Assembly: GCA_018672145.1 (NCBI GenBank)
Contig: JABHGH010000116.1
Location: 1 to 7,212 of the forward strand
Source of the DNA: Flavobacteriaceae bacterium
GTDB lineage: Bacteria > Bacteroidota > Bacteroidia > Flavobacteriales > Flavobacteriaceae
Direction: 5' to 3'
Length of the DNA: 7,212 bases
Position numbers and translations under genes: made by a program. The notes below the pieces were generated by a model, which made no database searches, had not been told where the DNA came from, and worked only from the letters and a program-made list of their open reading frames with translations. How positions within the stretch are numbered: the first letter of the stretch is position 1; the number at the start of each line of letters is the position of its first letter. Shown here in pieces: positions 5,551 through 7,212 of this stretch.

Positions 5551-7212
5551 GCGGAGTTTCTGCTTGCGTTAATGTTTCCGAACAACGATCGAGTGACCAT
5601 TTTCTCAAGAACTTCGTCACCACCCTTTTTATGCAACATGCCCAAGGCATATTGTTGGATGGTAAGCAAAGGCAATACAATTTTTTCTCGCATCACAATA
5701 GAAGCTTTACCTGCTGGCTCATTGTCCATTAGTTCAGATTGTCCAGTGAGTTTTAAAAGATATTTCTTTGAACGTTCATATTCATCATGGATTTGTGTCC
5801 AAAAAGCACCATACTCGGAGTCATTTTGCATATAAGCAGTCAATTGGAAAAACGACTTGGTAAGACTCATCATGGAGTTATAGACCAAAGTTCTAAAAAA
5901 CGCATTGTTATTGTAGAGACTGACAACATCGTCAAATCGTCCAGATTTATCAAATTTTTCTAGGGATAGTCCAACGCCATAAAACCCAGGTACATTTTGT
6001 TTTAGTTGACTCCAGCTTCCCACAAAAGGAATTGCGCGAAGTGCAGAGAAATCAAGGGATTTTGACTTCCCTCTCTTCGTTGGGCGACTACCAATGTTTG
6101 TTTTTGCATAGTATTTGAGTGTACTCATATGCTCTAAATACGGAAGAAACTTTGGGTGAGACTTAAAATCTTGGTATGCTTGATAGCTCGATTCTGCAAG
6201 CTCATTCATTGTATCACGGTCTCCATCTGCTAATTCAGAAAGATTGGTGTTAAAAACTCGGTTTGCAATCCCTGAACTTAAAAGTTGTTCGAGATTGTAT
6301 TGGCAGGAGTTCACAGTTCCAAAATTTGAACTGATTGTTTGCCCCTGTACAGTGATCTGAATTTCATCAGATTCAATACTGTCTCCAAGTGATGCATAGA
6401 ATTGGTGAGTGTTTCCACCGCCACGTGCTGGTGGGCCACCACGACCATCAAAAAACAGCGCTTTGACCCCATGTTTACGAGAAACTTCTGTCAGTGCTTC
6501 TTTAGCACGGAAAATACTCCAATTAGCCATTAGGTATCCACCGTCTTTTGTTCCGTCTGAAAACCCAAGCATAATAGTTTGCTGATCTCCTCTCGATCGC
6601 AAGTGATTGCGATACGTTGGATTGCTATACACAGCATCCATGACCTTTGGTGCAATTGTCAAGTCAGAAATGGTTTCAAAAAGAGGTGCGACATCGACAA
6701 TTGGTGCTTCCCAGTCGCTAAGCCGGATCATGGCAAAAACTTCAAAAATGTTTTGTGCTGTTTGATTATTGCTTATGATATAGCGGTGGCACCCTAACTC
6801 TCCATTCTGTTTTTGAATTTCCTTCATCGCACGAATAGAACCAAGAGTTTTGTAAACGAGTTCATCTTTGAAGCTTTCTGGTGACAAGTCACCCTGTAAT
6901 GTGGTTAGGAATTCAATTTTTTCGTTCTCATTTAAGTTTAGATAATCAACAGACTTATCAACGACCCCTTGCTTTTGGGCTCCTTCGAGAAGCGTGATAA
7001 AAGCCGCATGGTGCACTCTAGAGTCTTGACGGATGTCTAAGCTTGCAAAGTGAAAACCAAAAATATTTACTTTGTTGAGCAATGCATCAACCTCTTTGGC
7101 AAACATCCCATGATAATCGGAAATCAACAGTTGGTAGATTTGATGGAGTTTGCTTTTGAGATCTTCGATCGAAATTTCAGGCTTTTCCTTTTTACTAAAA
7201 ATACTATTGTAC
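5547..7212 (-). CDS. ppc: Phosphoenolpyruvate carboxylase, C-terminal part (N-terminus beyond window edge)
   Basis: 554 residues are visible and the frame is open to the right edge, so TTG at 7127 is internal, not the start. By comparison with the E. coli enzyme (883 aa) some 330-350 N-terminal residues, including catalytic His138, lie outside. It adds bicarbonate to PEP to make oxaloacetate. Visible motifs, numbered from the edge: SLDIRQDS (Arg61, like E. coli Arg396), VAPLFETISDL (Glu179, metal), GFSDGTKDGG (Asp219 metal, Lys222), DGRGGPPARGGG (Arg257, Arg263), IGSRPTKRG, LRAIPFVGSWSQLK, and the C-terminal NINASRNSA. Two places differ from E. coli: the HGRGG His579 is Asp255 here, and the Arg713 position in WTQNR is Lys404 in WSQLK. 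The rest of the active site and the full length of the visible part look intact, so I read this as a subfamily variant rather than a dead gene. The gene is convergent with aroB, with the stops overlapping by 4 bp. Confidence 0.95.
   Translation of the reverse strand, partial: YNSIFSKKEKPEISIEDLKSKLHQIYQLLISDYHGMFAKEVDALLNKVNIFGFHFASLDIRQDSRVHHAAFITLLEGAQKQGVVDKSVDYLNLNENEKIEFLTTLQGDLSPESFKDELVYKTLGSIRAMKEIQKQNGELGCHRYIISNNQTAQNIFEVFAMIRLSDWEAPIVDVAPLFETISDLTIAPKVMDAVYSNPTYRNHLRSRGDQQTIMLGFSDGTKDGGYLMANWSIFRAKEALTEVSRKHGVKALFFDGRGGPPARGGGNTHQFYASLGDSIESDEIQITVQGQTISSNFGTVNSCQYNLEQLLSSGIANRVFNTNLSELADGDRDTMNELAESSYQAYQDFKSHPKFLPYLEHMSTLKYYAKTNIGSRPTKRGKSKSLDFSALRAIPFVGSWSQLKQNVPGFYGVGLSLEKFDKSGRFDDVVSLYNNNAFFRTLVYNSMMSLTKSFFQLTAYMQNDSEYGAFWTQIHDEYERSKKYLLKLTGQSELMDNEPAGKASIVMREKIVLPLLTIQQYALGMLHKKGGDEVLEKMVTRSLFGNINASRNSA

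Noticed and set aside
5408..5680. Minus-strand frame across the aroB/ppc junction
   Set aside because: It covers two well-supported genes in the wrong frames and has no coherent domain; it is a shadow.
7125..7127. TTG as the true start of ppc
   Set aside because: The frame is open to the window edge with sensible helical sequence upstream, and essential N-terminal PEPC regions would be missing, so the gene simply continues outside the window.
1..7212. CRISPR arrays, tRNA/rRNA genes, insertion sequences, long repeats
   Set aside because: No regularly spaced repeats, transposase, terminal inverted repeats or RNA-gene-like sequence was seen; nearly all of the window is explained by seven protein genes.

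Overview
The window looks like ordinary chromosomal core-gene DNA from a member of the Bacteroidota, probably Flavobacteriales-like. Three things point there. First, it has a PorX-type response regulator fused to a PglZ/alkaline-phosphatase-superfamily domain. Second, it has Bacteroidota-style promoter boxes (TAnnTTTG) and no obvious Shine-Dalgarno sequences. Third, its PEP carboxylase has an unusual active-site loop that I associate, from memory, with this phylum. The DNA is AT-rich and very tightly packed. The largest gap between genes is 61 bp, and no stretch over 100 bp lacks a gene.

Layout from left to right: (1) an HD-superfamily phosphohydrolase on the minus strand, its C-terminus cut by the left edge, transcribed away from porX; (2) porX on the plus strand; (3) tsaE on the plus strand, 14 bp after porX, with its own promoter-like boxes; (4) a small single-pass membrane protein whose ATG overlaps the tsaE stop; (5) a monofunctional proline dehydrogenase on the minus strand, overlapping the small gene tail to tail by 14 bp; (6) aroB on the plus strand, divergent from the proline dehydrogenase; (7) ppc (PEP carboxylase) on the minus strand, overlapping aroB tail to tail by 4 bp, with its N-terminal third or more beyond the right edge.

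The genes serve mostly housekeeping roles: tRNA t6A modification (TsaE), chorismate synthesis (AroB), anaplerotic oxaloacetate supply (Ppc) and proline oxidation. PorX is the signalling protein tied in other Bacteroidota to control of type IX secretion. The HD/porX pair is the most thought-provoking neighbourhood, because both products are predicted phosphoester hydrolases of nucleotide-type substrates and they share one very short divergent control region.

I see no mobile element, CRISPR array, RNA gene, defence cassette or clearly new system. The observations worth a second look are small: a TTG start set inside a palindrome, repeated promoter-to-ATG geometry, active-site substitutions in Ppc, and two convergent gene pairs with overlapping stops and no space for a classic terminator.
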